Assembly: GCF_024166365.1 (NCBI RefSeq) | Contig: NC_064841.1 | Location: forward strand, 28,512,001-28,576,000 | Source of the DNA: Elephas maximus indicus | Lineage: Eukaryota; Chordata; Mammalia; Proboscidea; Elephantidae | DNA length: 64,000 bases | Direction of reading: 5' to 3' | Shown: one piece after another, positions 32,215 through 42,349 of the stretch | Layout: the number at the start of each line of letters is the position of its first letter | How positions within the stretch are numbered: position 1 is the first letter of the stretch | Program-made: the position numbers and the translations under genes | The notes under the pieces: generated by a model | Told to the model about the DNA's origin: nothing | Database searches by the model: none | Seen by the model: only the letters and a program-made list of their open reading frames with translations

Positions 32215-32440
32215 AAGTATAACAAAAAGCAGGTATGTGCATATACAGCGTGATTAAAATTACATAAAAACATGTACATAAGAAAGCAAAAGCCTAGAAG
32301 AGAACACACAAAATAATAAAGAGCTAATGTGTTCCAGCAGCTCTTAAAATGAATGAGCAATTTTTTAAAAAATTTCTCTAATTTGGAAACATTCTTCAGA
32401 GTTGTCTTCTTCAACACTTTTAAAATGTAATCAAAATAAT
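32215..32440 (+). mobile_element. Possible L1M 3' UTR remnant
   Basis: GCGTGATTAAAATTACATAA, AACATGTACATAAGAAAGC and CCTAGAAGAGAACACAC resemble the UTR of old mammalian L1s. There is no coding sequence and the ends are uncertain. Confidence 0.5.
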
Positions 32441-32724
32441 ATGACTACTTTTTCAGGATTCCTGTGGACAGAGGACAGCTGTGAACAAAACAAATCCAGA
32501 ATGCAAATTAATCATATGAAAAGGATGACTCAGCGATGGTGGGGGCTGGAGATGACATCTACCACGTGAAAGGAGTATGGGGCCCAGGAGGGAGACACGG
32601 GTTCTTATTTCCTCCTTGAGGCCCATGAGGATGGGCTGGACCCCGTGATTCTTAGAGAGTGGGCTGTATCTTACAAACTGTTGGGATTTGTACTGCTCTC
32701 TGGAGGTATTTACCTTTTATCATC

Positions 32725-32936
32725 CTCCAAAAAAAAACCCACTTGCTATTGAGTTGATTCCAATTTGTGGGAACCTTATGTGTGTCAGAGTAGAACTGTG
32801 CATTATAGGCTTTTCAATTGATTTTTTGCAAGTAGGTTGCCAGGCCTTTCCTCTGAGGTGCCTCTGGGTACACTTGAACCTCCGACATTTGATTAGCAGC
32901 CAAGTGTGTTAACTGTGGGCACACCCAGGGTCTCTT
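32725..32936 (-). mobile_element. AfroSINE, antisense, long subfamily
   Basis: CTTGCTATTGAGTTGATTCC, CAGAGTAGAACTGTGCATTA, GCAAGTAGGTTGCCAGGCCT, TCTGAGGTGCCTCTGGG, and a head complement at the right end (TTAGCAGCCAAGTGTGTTAA). Old and diverged. Confidence 0.93.
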
Positions 32937-33524
32937 CAAGGCTCCGATAATCCTCAAGTTATTCTTATGCTTTCAATAAAGTGTTAAACATGCTGACCTT
33001 ATTTCTGCTTGTTGTGGAGCAAAGGGGAAAAATCTCTGTGGCTGTTCTTGGGAAGGAACACCCTCCACAGGATTAGAATATGGTGCAAGGAGAAACTGCA
33101 AGAAGACCACGAATCTCAGGGCAATGAAATCAGTAGTTCTCAACTCAGCTCTTCCCTCCCTAAAAGGAAGAGCGTCCTCCCAGTGAGGACATGGAAGCTT
33201 TAGCGCTTTGTTTCTGCTTTGGTTAGAGGCATTTCCTATCAGCTGTCAGGCAGTTTGTGGTGGTGGGAGTAGGAGGCCAAGAACCCCAGGAGAGCATGTT
33301 TGTGGCTGTCACGTGAAGTGGCTACTTCGTGGTTGTTAATTAAGCAACCAGCATTCATTAGCAGTTTTTAGTTCTGTCCAGTTTCAAAATGACACACAAG
33401 CTGCTCAACCTCATCTTAAAAGCCCCAACTCCTTCAAGTAGAGGTTGAAGCTTCCGTCTTTCAGCTTCCTTCTCAGTGATGATTCCACCCACAGAACTCA
33501 CTCACTCACTAAATTTCCTCCTCC
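32937..33524. other. No recognised feature
   Basis: I see no repeat family. Frame 33009-33203 (64 codons) has no domain and no splice context that I can support. Confidence 0.4.
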
Positions 33525-33536
33525 TAAAGAGCTCTT

Positions 33537-33690
33537 GGAGCCCTAATGGCGCACTGCATAAGAGCTCAGCTCCTAACCAAAAGGTTGGCAGTTCAAATCT
33601 GCCAGCTGCTCCTTGGAAACCGTACGGGGCGGTTCTACTCTGTCCTATAGGGTTGCTATGAGTCAGAACCACTTGATAGCAACGGGTTTT
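33537..33690 (+). mobile_element. AfroSINE, sense, exact 12-bp TSD
   Basis: GGAGCCCTAATGGCGCACTG, AGGTTGGCAGTTCAAATCTG, GGGGCGGTTCTACTCTGTCC and a slightly deleted tail. TAAAGAGCTCTT occurs at 33525-33536 and 33691-33702. It is the first of three sense SINEs in 650 bp. Confidence 0.97.
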
Positions 33691-33712
33691 TAAAGAGCTC
33701 TTTCATCCTCCT

Positions 33713-33873
33713 CGGAAACCCTGTTGGCATAGTGGTTAAGCTGTATGGCTGCTAACCAAAAAGTTGGCAGTTCAAATCCACCAGATGCTCTTTGGAAACT
33801 CTATGGGCCAGTTCTACTCTGTCTTATAGGGTTGCTATGAGTCAGAATCAACTCGATGGCAGTGGGTTTGGTT
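33713..33873 (+). mobile_element. AfroSINE, sense, exact 12-bp TSD
   Basis: CGGAAACCCTGTTGGCATAG, AAGTTGGCAGTTCAAATCC, GGGCCAGTTCTACTCTGTC and GAATCAACTCGATGGCAGTG. TTTCATCCTCCT occurs at 33701-33712 and 33874-33885. Its left duplication overlaps the right duplication of the previous SINE by two bases. Confidence 0.97.
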
Positions 33874-33985
33874 TTTCATCCTCCTTGTCTCCATTCCTGC
33901 TGCCACTGCCCGAGTTGCCCCATGATTGTTGTTCGATTATTTCAATAGCTTAGGAATTGATTTCTCTGCCTCAGTTCTTAGGAGA

Positions 33986-34165
33986 AGAAACCCTGGTAGC
34001 ACAGTGGTTAATTAAAGCACTTGGCTGCTAACCAAAAGTCTGTAGTTTGAACCTACCAGCCGTTCTGTGGCGGTCAGCTTCCGTAAAGATCATAGCCTTG
34101 GAAACTATGGGGCAGTTCTACTCTGTCCTACAGGGTCCTTTTGAGTCAGAATTGATTAGATGATA
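33986..34165 (+). mobile_element. AfroSINE, sense, tail displaced by L1 copy C
   Basis: ACCCTGGTAGCACAGTGG, TGCTAACCAAAAGTCTGTAG, GGTCAGCTTCCGTAAAGATC and GGGGCAGTTCTACTCTGTCC run to TTGATTAGATGATAA. The expected tail end GCAATAGGTTTTGGTTT is found beyond the L1 at about 36567-36583, so the L1 apparently landed in the tail. Confidence 0.92.
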
Positions 34166-34990
34166 ATTTTCTCTTTTTTTAATATTGTGCTTTAGGTGAA
34201 AATTTACAGCTCAGGTTAATTTCTTATTCAAAAATTAATACACATATTGTTTTGTGACACTGGTTGCAGTTCCCACAATGTGACAGTACACTCCCCCTTT
34301 CCACTCTGGGTTCCCTGTGCCCATTCAATCAGTTGCTGTCATTTCCTGCCTTCTTGTCTTGCTTTTGGACAGGATTTGTCCATTTGATCTCATGTATTTG
34401 ATTGAACTAAGAGCACATCCCTCACGTGTGTTATTGTTTGTTTGATAGGCCTGTCTAATCTCTGTCTGAAAATTGGGCTTTGGGAATGGTTTCAGTTCTG
34501 GGTTAGCAGAGTGTTTGGGGGTCATAGTTTCAGGGGTTCCTCCAGGCTCTGTCAGACCAGTAAGTCTGGTCTTTTTTCATGAGTTTGAATTCTGTTCTAC
34601 ATATTTCTTCTGCTCCCTCCAGGACTGTCTGTTGTGATCCCTGTCAGAGCAGTTGTTGGTGATAGCCGGGCACCGTTTACTTCTGTCTCAGGTTGGTGGA
34701 GTCTCTGGTTCATGTGGTCCTTTAGTCCTTTGGTTTAATATTTTCCTTGCGTTTTTGCTTTTCTTCATTCTCCTTTGTGCTGGTTAGGATGGAACCAATA
34801 GATGTATATTAGATGGCCAATTGCAGGTTTTTAAGACCCCAGATGCTACTCACCAAAGTGGGATGTAGAACATTTTCTTTATGAACTGTGTTATGCCAAT
34901 TGACCTAGATATTCCTTGAGACTGTGGTCCTCAGCCCCCAGCCCCAAGCTATGCTGTTCCTCATAGTGTTTGGATGTGTCTAGGAAACTT

Positions 34991-35248
34991 TGGATGCGTC
35001 TTACATACTTCAGACATGTTGTCAGGAAGGATCAGTCCCTGGAAAAGGACATCATGCTTGGTAAAGTGCAGGGTCAGTGGAAAAAAGGAAGACCTCAATG
35101 AGACGGATTGACACAGTGGCTGCAACAATGGGCTCAAGCATAACAACGATTGTGAGCATGGTGCAGGACCAGGCAGTGTTTTGTTCTGTTGTACATGGGG
35201 TCACTGTGAGTCAGAGCCAATTCGACAGCACCTAACAACAACAATAAC
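34991..35248 (+). mobile_element. RTE 3'-end insertion with exact 9-bp TSD
   Basis: TGGATGCGTCTTACATACTT, GGACATCATGCTTGGTAAAG, GAGACGGATTGACACAGTGG, and the tail GAGCCAATTCGACAGCACCT then (AAC)n. AGGAAACTT lies at 34982-34990 and 35249-35257. L1 copy A is continuous across the equivalent point, which confirms insertion. Confidence 0.96.
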
Positions 35249-35753
35249 AGGAAACTTCTATGCTTTTGCTTTGGACCCGTTGTGCTGATTTCCCCCATAC
35301 TGGGTGTCGCCCTTCCCTTCGCCAAAGTTGACACTTGTTTACTATTTAGTGATTTCCCCTCCCTCTCTCTTCCCATCCTTGTAACCATCAAAGAAAGCAT
35401 TTTTCTGTGTGTAAATCTTTTCCTGAGTTCTTATTATAATGGTCACATACGATATTTGTTCTTTTGTGACTGACTTATTTCACTCAGCATAATGCCCTCC
35501 AGATTCATCCATGTTGTGAGATGTTTCACATGTTCGTCATTGTTTTTTATTATTGGATAGTACTCCATTGTGTGTATGTACCATGACTTGTTTATCCATT
35601 CATCTGTTGATGGGCATTTGGGTTATTTCCATATTTTTACTATCACGAATAGTGTTGCAATGAACATGAGTGTGCATATATCTGTTTGTGTGACAGCTCT
35701 TATTTCTCTAGGGTATATTCCTAGGAGTAGAATTGCTGGATCATATGGTATTT

Positions 35754-36549
35754 CTATTTCTCAATTTTTAAGGAAGGGCCATATTGTTTTCTGAAGTGGT
35801 TGTACCATTTTCCCACCAGCAGCGCATAAGGGTTCCTAATCTCCCCACAACCTCTCCAACATTTGTTATTTTGTATTTTTTGGATTAGTGCCAGTAACAT
35901 TGGAGTGAAGTGGTATCTCAGTGTAGTTTTGATTTGCATTTCTCCAATGGCTAACAATTGCAAGCATTTCCTCATTTGTCTGTTAGCCCCATGACTGTCT
36001 TCTTTGGTGAAGTGTCTGTTCATGTCCTTTGCCCATTTTTTCAATTGGATTATTTTGTCTTTTTGCTGTTGAGGTGGTGCGGCATCTTATAGATTTTAGA
36101 AATTAGATCCTTGTTGGATATGTCATAGTCAATTTTTTTTTCCCAGTCTGTAGGTTCTCTTTTCACTCTTTTGATGAGCAAAATTGTTTAATTTTTTGGA
36201 GCCCCCACTTATTGAGTTTCTCTTCTGCTGTCTGTGCATTGTTAGCTATGGTTTTTATCCCATTTGTGCCATATATTAGGGCACCAATCATTGTCCCTGT
36301 TTTTTGTCCCAGGATCTTTATCATTTTAGATTTTATATTTAGGCCTTTGATCCATTTTGAGTTACTTTTTGTGTATGGTATGAGGTATGGATCTTGTTTC
36401 TTTTTTTTTTTTTTAACAGGTGGACATCCAGTTATGTCAGCACCATTTGTTAAAAACACTATCATTTCCCAATTTAATGGACTTTGGCCTTTTGTCAAAT
36501 GCCAGCTGCTCATAAAATGGATAGATGGATTTATGTCTGGGTTCTCCAT
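35754..36549 (-). pseudogene. L1 ORF2 C-terminal fragments (copy C)
   Basis: Two minus-strand frames: 36163-36549 with PYTKSNSKWIKGLNIKSKMI and KLNKWGLQKIKQFCSSKE, and 35754-36044 with KKWAKDMNRHFTKEDSHGAN and [13 protein letters not shown]. The second leaves the L1 frame right after the cysteine motif, evidence of a frameshift. A lysine run (KKKKKK) interrupts the first. Confidence 0.9.
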
Positions 36550-36594
36550 TCTCTTCCATTGGTCTACTGCAATAGGTTTTGGTTTGGACTAACC

Positions 36595-36765
36595 TAAAGG
36601 TTGGTGGTTTGAACCCACCTAGTGGTGCTGCTTAAGAAAGGCCTGGTGATCTGCTTCCACAGAGATTACAGCCATGAAAACCCTGTGGAGCAGTTCTACT
36701 CTGTAATATATGGGGATGTCATGAGTTGGAATCAGCTCAATGGCAATGAGTTTAGTTTTGGCTTT
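36595..36765 (+). mobile_element. AfroSINE, sense, 5' truncated
   Basis: AAGGTTGGTGGTTTGAACCC, AGAAAGGCCTGGTGATCTGC, ACAGAGATTACAGCCATG, GGAGCAGTTCTACTCTG, GGAATCAGCTCAATGGCAAT. It follows directly the displaced tail of the SINE at 33986. Confidence 0.93.
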
Positions 36766-36824
36766 TGGTTCTTAGGAATTCCACTACAAAACTACCTGGG
36801 TGTTGTTTTTAAACACAGATTTGA

Positions 36825-37010
36825 CCAAGTTATTTCTGTATTTTAAAACTTTTTGTGGCTCTTTGATTACAGCATACAGTCCAGATTTCATAGTCTGAGA
36901 TTTAAAACCCTCTAAAATTTCTCCCCAATCCACATTTCCAGCTTCATCTTTTACCATTGGCCCCACATTCTAGCTACCCAATTGAACTTAACGGTCCTAT
37001 TCTTCCTTTC
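36825..37010 (+). mobile_element. Possible L2 3' UTR fragment
   Basis: TTTGTGGCTCTTTGATTACA, GCATACAGTCCAGATTTC, CTCCCCAATCCACATTTCCA and CCCACATTCTAGCTACCC follow the order of the L2 block that normally reads about data-like 'gataaagtccaaactcc' and 'ccagcctcat'. It is strongly diverged. Confidence 0.45.
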
Positions 37011-37554
37011 TTTTCTTACTTCCTTTTTTTCTTTCCTCCTTCTTGTCTGTCCCTCTTTACTTCTTAAAACAACAGAAACAAAACAAACATAAACATGAAA
37101 AAAGGAAAAAATTCACAATCCAATAATCCCAACAAATAATTACTGATAGTAATTTGTTATTTCTTTATGTGCATACTAATTTTGAATTACAGGCATTTTT
37201 ATTATTCTTCCCTTGAAGAAAAAGAAAAGGAGATTCAGAGAAATTAAGACAAGTTTTCATCATTTTTCTATGTCACTTCACTGATCTCACCTATGGTTTT
37301 AATCACGGGGTAGCAGGTGTGATATTGCATTGGGTAAATTTGCTGCAAAAGACCTTGTAAAAATGGCATGGGGGGGCAGTGTCTAACCTCCTCTAACTTC
37401 ACAAAGGGGAAGGGGAATCAAGATCTCCTCAACAGCCCAAGGCTGATTCCTATGAGGCGGAGGTCAGACATGCCTCTTCTCTGCCATCTCTATCAATTCT
37501 GACACCAACCATCCCTCCCACGGCACTCTCTACTTCTCTGCTCGGCTTGATAAT
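37011..37554. other. No recognised feature; pyrimidine tract
   Basis: A C/T-rich tract at about 37003-37060 is followed by AT-rich sequence and an unassigned moderate-GC segment. No gene. Confidence 0.4.
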
Positions 37555-38060
37555 TCATTGCAATGGCCACACAGAACTCACAGACCATACTCACAATTAT
37601 GGGGTTTGTTAAGGCAGTAAAAGTTTACAATTCAGGTTCAGGGACACTCCAAGATCAGGACAGCCTCTTCCCAGCTGTGCTTGTGCAGGCATGCCTCTCC
37701 CTGGTCCTCAGTCTCTGCCCAAAGGTTCTCAGCTTTCTCTCTCCATGTGCTGGGAAGCCCACCATGCTGTCTCCTGCTGCTGTGTCTCTGCTGGGTCTTG
37801 CCGTCTTCAAGATTACAGCTTGCTTTCTTTCTCCTGGGTCCAGGAGCTTCTCAGTGCAGGAATCCAGGGTCCAAAGGACATGCTTGCTGGCTCCTGGCTG
37901 CTCTTCCTTGGTGGTGGTGGGATCTTCTCTTTCTTGCCTCTGGGGTGGCTCATTTCAATCCCAGAGGGATGGCAAAACTGACCAATCTCCTTGGTGGTCT
38001 ACAATTACCATATCTGCACAGTACCGCCCAATCACCTGGGTGGGAGTTACAAGACCATGG
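37555..38060 (-). mobile_element. Probable LTR, antisense, family unknown
   Basis: CACACAGAACTCACAGACC, CTCACAATTATGGGGTTTGT and TAAGGCAGTAAAAGTTTAC resemble the R-U5 side of an LTR read in reverse, with GGTTTGTTAAGG in the place of a polyadenylation signal complement. It is C/T-rich to about 37950. Overlapping open frames of 166, 191 and 96 codons (37563-38256) carry no domain. No target duplication found. Confidence 0.45.
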
Positions 38061-38094
38061 TGAGAAAGGCCACACAAAAGTAATCCGTCATACC

Positions 38095-38604
38095 CCAGAA
38101 GTCTTTAAAATCTTAAGCAGTAAAGATGTCACATTAATGACTAAGGCACACCTGCCCCAAGTCATTTTATTTTCAGTTGCCTCATGTGTGTGTGAAAACT
38201 GGACTATAAAAAAGGGAGACCAAAAAAGAATTGATGCATTCAGATTTTTATGTTGACGAAGAATGTTGAATATACCATGGACTGCCAGAAGAATGAACGA
38301 ATCTGTCTTAAAAGAAGTACAGCCAGAATGCTCATTAGAAGTGAGTATGGCTAGATTTTGTCTCAGGTACTTTGGACATTTATCAGGAGTGACTAGTCCC
38401 TGGAGAAGGACATCATGCTTGGTAAAGTAGAGGATCAGTGAAAAAAAGGAAGGCCCTCAATGAGATGGATCGACACAGTGGCTGCAACAAGGGCTCAAGC
38501 ATCCCTACTATTGTGAGAGTGGCACAGGACTGGGCAATATTTTGTTCCGTTATACATAAGGTCGCCATGAGTCAGAGCCAACTTGATAGCACCTAACAAC
38601 AATA
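38095..38604 (+). mobile_element. Bov-B-like RTE 3' end, sense
   Basis: A terminal ORF2 piece in which SSKDVTLMTKAHLP (translated near 38120) parallels the SEDVTLRTKVHL of the copy at 60240. GGACATCATGCTTGGTAAAG, GAGATGGATCGACACAGTGG and the tail GAGCCAACTTGATAGCACCT with CAACAATA complete it. Frameshifted and 5' truncated. Confidence 0.93.
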
Positions 38605-39026
38605 AGCAGGTGTGAAATTTAGTCCTTAAATGAAAAAGAGCAAGACATCTAACTTTCTTTACATTTCTCTGACTCAGTGTATTAATTTCTGTTTCAATAC
38701 CCATTGTTCTCGGCATGGTAGAAACTTAATTTCAGTCAATTTGTGGTACTTCTCCCTTTTTTCTTGCGTTGTAGCTATGTTCTCGGGGACTTATATCTGA
38801 TCTCCGATGTCATCTGTTCACACTGGGATCTTCTAATATGTCCGTCACCCTGTTTCTTTTGCAACGTTGAATGACAACCAGTGAGGAGATGCTCTTGTTT
38901 CCACTGTATGGCCCCACCTGAGCTTAGGTCTCCTTTCGTGCCATTTTTGTGTGCGGGGAATCATTGTTTGGCTCTCACTTCATGCCAGGGATAGGAAACT
39001 CTGTAGCACTCTCGGCCACTTCTTGT
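38605..39026. other. No recognised feature
   Basis: Mixed composition with scattered CpGs (38790-38960). No repeat family or exon identified. Confidence 0.4.
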
Positions 39027-39255
39027 TAGCTGCCATCAAGTCAGCCCCCTACTCGTGGTGATCCCATGCACAACAGCACAAAACGCTGCCCAGTCCTGCA
39101 CCATCCCCATGATCACCTGAGGATAGGACCACTGTGATCCATAGGCTGATTTTTCAGAAGTAGATAGCCAGGCCTTTCTTTCTGGTCTGTCTTAGTCTGG
39201 AAGCTCTGCTGAAACCTGATTAGCATCAAAGCAGCATATAAGCCTCAGCTACTTA
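39027..39255 (-). mobile_element. Second-family SINE (RTE tail), head missing
   Basis: TTGTTAGCTGCCATCAAGTC, AGCCCCCTACTCGTGGTGAT, GCCCAGTCCTGCACCATCCC, GTAGATAGCCAGGCCTTTC and GGAAGCTCTGCTGAAACCTG match the body and tail shared with the copy at 42831. The tRNA-Gly-like head is absent. Confidence 0.9.
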
Positions 39256-39825
39256 CTATACCACTATTTCTTCTTTGGGGTCTTGCTTCCTCTCCAGAGC
39301 TCAGCTTATGGAGTAAAGCATAGACTCCTTTCTCTGGCATGTACCAGCTTTTCTGCTGTCTCTTCTTTTCCTCTAATTTGCCTTTTCTCATCTGAGTCCT
39401 TTCTGTTCTCTTAAGGAACTAGACTTAAGAAACACTAATGTCTGAAAAGACTCCTTTTCTCTGCTTGCTGCTATCCTGACATTTTCCTTAGGCAAAGAAG
39501 TTCTTATGTGCTGTTTGAACAGAGGGAAAGTTCAAGAAAGAAAAGGAAATACTGAGGGAAACTGCTAATATTTCAAAATACTCTTCTGACACAATAGCAT
39601 ACATAAAATTTTGCTTTCTGTTTTTTATTGGTCATAAGCATTATCAAATATTATTACATAGTCTTTAAAATTATTATTTTTAGTACTTGCCTAATATAGC
39701 AACACCAGATAACTAGGACACTTGGACTGTGTATTGGAGCTGATGAAAACTGAGTGTGTGGGGGAAGGACTAGAGCCCCACACCGCCAACCCCCTGGGCA
39801 TAGCCACTGATGAAAAGTACAGCTT
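39256..39825. other. No recognised feature
   Basis: AT-rich to mixed sequence with no repeat family or frame of note. Confidence 0.4.
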
Positions 39826-39992
39826 GGAGGGTCTGATTTACCTTACTTGCTAGGTGATCTTGATTGATTTACTTAGCTTCTCTAGATGTCAATTTTCTCA
39901 TTTGAGACATTGATAGTTATACTTACCTGCAAAGGCTCTGTAAGGATTAGAGCCAGGATTAAGTGCTTGGCAAGTGCCTGGCACATAGTAGG

Positions 39993-40958
39993 TGTCTTCA
40001 TTTCCTATTGTTGCTGTAATAGAAATAAGACAGGGCTAGAGTCATAGAGTCATAGAGCCATTTTTTCTCAGCCTCAAGACAGGCCCTCACCCAGCCCATT
40101 TCCTGGATTTCTTTCTTTTCCTCCTCAGAACCTCCTTGAAGAGAAAAGGCCACCAGCTGGCAAAAACTGGTCCTGCCCCGAATTTTGGCTCTGCCGCTAC
40201 TAAGCTTTAGCTCCTTCACTGCCTCACTTAAATTCTCTGCCCCTGAATGGAGAGCTAAAATGCTAATGAACAAAAATGGCTAACTTCCTTCTGCACCAGA
40301 AGTCGAACTCAGGCCTTAGAAAATGCTTACTCATTCTAAAATGCTCCTTGCATGTCCACGCCTGCATGCGCGCCATTTCATATATTGAAACTGATCCTGC
40401 CTATATAAACTAGCCTCGACAAGCTGCCTGTGTGTCGATGGCACGCAGTCCCGACTGTCTCCTTGTTTGGCCAACCAATAAAGTTGCCTTTTGTTCTCCC
40501 CAACTCGATCTCTGTCTTTTTGGCCCTGGATGAAGTTGTGCTGAACTGAACCTGGAGTTCCCGGCAACAGAAATGCCACAAGTGGGTGTCTTTAAAGAAC
40601 AGAAATTTATTTTTGTACAGTTTGGGAGGCTGAAAGTCTGAATTTAGGGCACGGAATCCTGGAGAAGGCTCTGCCTGTCTGCTCTGGGGGAAGATCCTTG
40701 TCTCTTTCAACTTCTGTAGCCCTGACATTCCGCAGTTCCTTGGATCTCCAGGTGATCTTTCTCTTCTCCCCATTTATGCCTGCTTCTGTGTCTAATCTGC
40801 TCTTTTTATGACTCAGAAGTGATTAGGTTTGGGACACACCCTACACTGATAATGGCCTCATTAACATAACAAAAACCCTATTTCCAAACAGGACTATATC
40901 CATATAGGGGTTAGAATTCCAACCTGTATTTTGGAGGAACACAATCCAATCCATAACA
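39993..40958 (-). mobile_element. ERVL/MaLR-type solo LTR, itself split by another LTR
   Basis: TGTCTTCATTTCCTATTGTT starts it, and CAATCCAATCCATAACA ends it (TG...CA). Between them are GGTGTCTTTAAAGAACAG, TCTGAATTTAGGGCACGG, CACACCCTACACTGATAATG and AACATAACAAAAACCC, matching the other antisense copies. Flanks GTAGG (39988-39992) and GTAGT (40959-40963) match at four of five. Confidence 0.93.
40027..40569 (+). mobile_element. Solo LTR with TATA box and poly-A signal, nested in the LTR
   Basis: The flanks GAAAT at 40022-40026 and 40570-40574 rejoin the host LTR perfectly when the 543 bp are removed. It holds TATATAAA at 40402-40409 and AATAAA at 40477-40482, about 75 bp apart as in a U3-R arrangement, and ends ...GGCAACA. 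The left end does not read TG, so it may have mutated. CpGs survive around 40360-40455. The family is unknown to me; no proviral interior. Confidence 0.88.
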
Positions 40959-41005
40959 GTAGTCACTAAGCAAAGGGCAGCTGTTATTGTTATTATTGCC
41001 TGCAC

Positions 41006-41534
41006 AATGATCTATGTGCATAAGCAGGATGATCATGGAGGAAAGAGGAGGTTGAAGGAAAAAAAAAACACCAACAAATCACTTAGCTTGGGATGACTGT
41101 CCTTTTGGGAGTTTTAAAAGCTGATTTGTTTGATTTCATTATATTCCCCTTCCCAGACCCCACAAAGTATTGTGTGACATGTTTATTAGTTTAAGTGTTT
41201 TAGCTTCTTGAGACTAGAATTTTGTAATAGCCGTTGTACTACTGAAGATTCTCTGAGGAGTTACAAAACCAAGATTGAGATTCCCTTTAAAATATTACCA
41301 AAAAAGTAAATAAATAAAATATCTTCCTCTCTCTAACACAGGCAGAGCCAAGGTAACATCTAGTAAATGACTGACTTTGTCCCTAGGCTGACAGTAGAAT
41401 GCTATTTAACCACCTTGTCCCTTCCCTCCTTCTTGCTTTTCCAAGCAAATAAGCACTGTAAATTAAAAGCTGCAATTCCACCCCAAAGCATAGATAGGAC
41501 ATTCTTAGTGCATAGATAGGACATTCTTAAAGGG
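41006..41534. other. No recognised repeat; small tandem duplication
   Basis: Unassigned AT-rich sequence. GCATAGATAGGACATTCTTA is repeated in tandem (about 41489-41530, 22-bp period) just before the SINE pair. Confidence 0.6.
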
Positions 41535-41547
41535 CAGAGCATGTACT

Positions 41548-41735
41548 GTTGTTATATGCCATCGAGTGGATTCCAACTCATAGGACAGAGTAGAATTGCC
41601 CCGCAGGGTCTCCTAGGCTATAATCTTTACAGGAACAATTTGCCAGGTCTTTTCTCAAATGGAATGGCTGGTGGGTTTGAACCCCTGACTTTTCAGTTAG
41701 CAGCCGCGTGCTTAACCACTGTACCACCAAGGCTC
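41548..41735 (-). mobile_element. AfroSINE, antisense, first of a stacked pair
   Basis: GTTATATGCCATCGAGTGGA, GGACAGAGTAGAATTGCCCC, CTATAATCTTTACAGGAAC, TTTCAGTTAGCAGCCGCGTG, ending GGCTC. CAGAGCATGTACT lies at 41535-41547 and 41736-41748, an exact 13-bp duplication. Confidence 0.97.
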
Positions 41736-41748
41736 CAGAGCATGTACT

Positions 41749-41905
41749 AAAACCCATTGTCATTGAATCTATTTCCAACTCATAGCGACCCTATAAGACA
41801 AAGTAGAACTGCCTTGTAGGGTTTCCAAGATGCAGCTGGTGGATTCAAACTGCTGACCTTTTGGTTAGCAGCCAAGTTCTTTAACCACTGTGCCACCAAG
41901 GCCAC
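41749..41905 (-). mobile_element. AfroSINE, antisense, second of a stacked pair
   Basis: AAAACCCATTGTCATTGAAT, GACAAAGTAGAACTGCCTTG, GCAGCTGGTGGATTCAAACT, CCTTTTGGTTAGCAGCC. Its left flank is the right duplication of the first SINE (41736-41748). Its right flank CAGAGCACGTACT (41906-41918) differs by one base. So one target is present three times. Confidence 0.97.
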
Positions 41906-42349
41906 CAGAGCACGTACTAGCAATAAGAAAAGCAGAAAAACCGGCGTGTGAGGACCAGCAACCACAGGACTTGAGGAGTAGCTCTGGGAAGTGATGGGAG
42001 GCTTACAATGAAGTATAATTGGAAGGTGGTGGGATATGGTCAAAGAGAAAGGATAACTGTCTACATAGAACCCATCTGACTCTCCTGACAGTTCCAGGAC
42101 AGTTGGCTTCAATCCATCTCATCTGCAAAGCTTCTTCCCTAGAATGATCTCTCTAAAAAGCATAAAAGCCAACAGAAAACAAGACTCTTGTGTAAATGTC
42201 AATGATAACTCTTACCTGAGAATATGCTAACCATCCTTGGAAATCAGAGTTTCTCAGGAAACCTGAGTGCTCTGCCTAGATTTGCTATTAAAGATTTGGG
42301 AGAGCTGGAGGAAGGAAATTACCTCTTTTGACCTCGATGCCATCATTTG

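Larger units (their letters stand above)
34166..36566 (-). mobile_element. 5'-truncated afrotherian L1 (copy C), interrupted by an RTE tail
   Basis: The lineage 3' UTR (GTGCTTTAGGTGAAAATTTA, later AAGACCCCAGATGCTACTC) is followed by antisense ORF2 C-terminal sequence up to GGTCTACTGCAATAGG. An RTE tail at 34991-35248 interrupts the UTR, flanked by an exact 9-bp duplication. ORF2 is frameshifted within the cysteine motif. Confidence 0.94.
39826..41005 (+). mobile_element. MIR, split by an LTR
   Basis: The left part (39826-39992) has TTAGCTTCTCTAGATGTCAA, GGCTCTGTAAGGATTAGAGC and GTGCCTGGCACATAGTAGG. The MIR 3' end resumes at 40959 with AGTCACTAAGCAAAGGGCAG and TGTTATTGTTATTATTG. An LTR occupies the gap. 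Confidence 0.85.

Noticed and set aside
37563..38256. Overlapping frames of 166, 191 and 96 codons as a new gene
   Set aside because: Three frames are open over the same low-stop, C/T-rich block, the sequence looks like an LTR, and the 191-codon frame runs into RTE sequence.
41489..41530. CRISPR-like direct repeats
   Set aside because: Only a single tandem duplication without spacers, in mammalian nuclear DNA.
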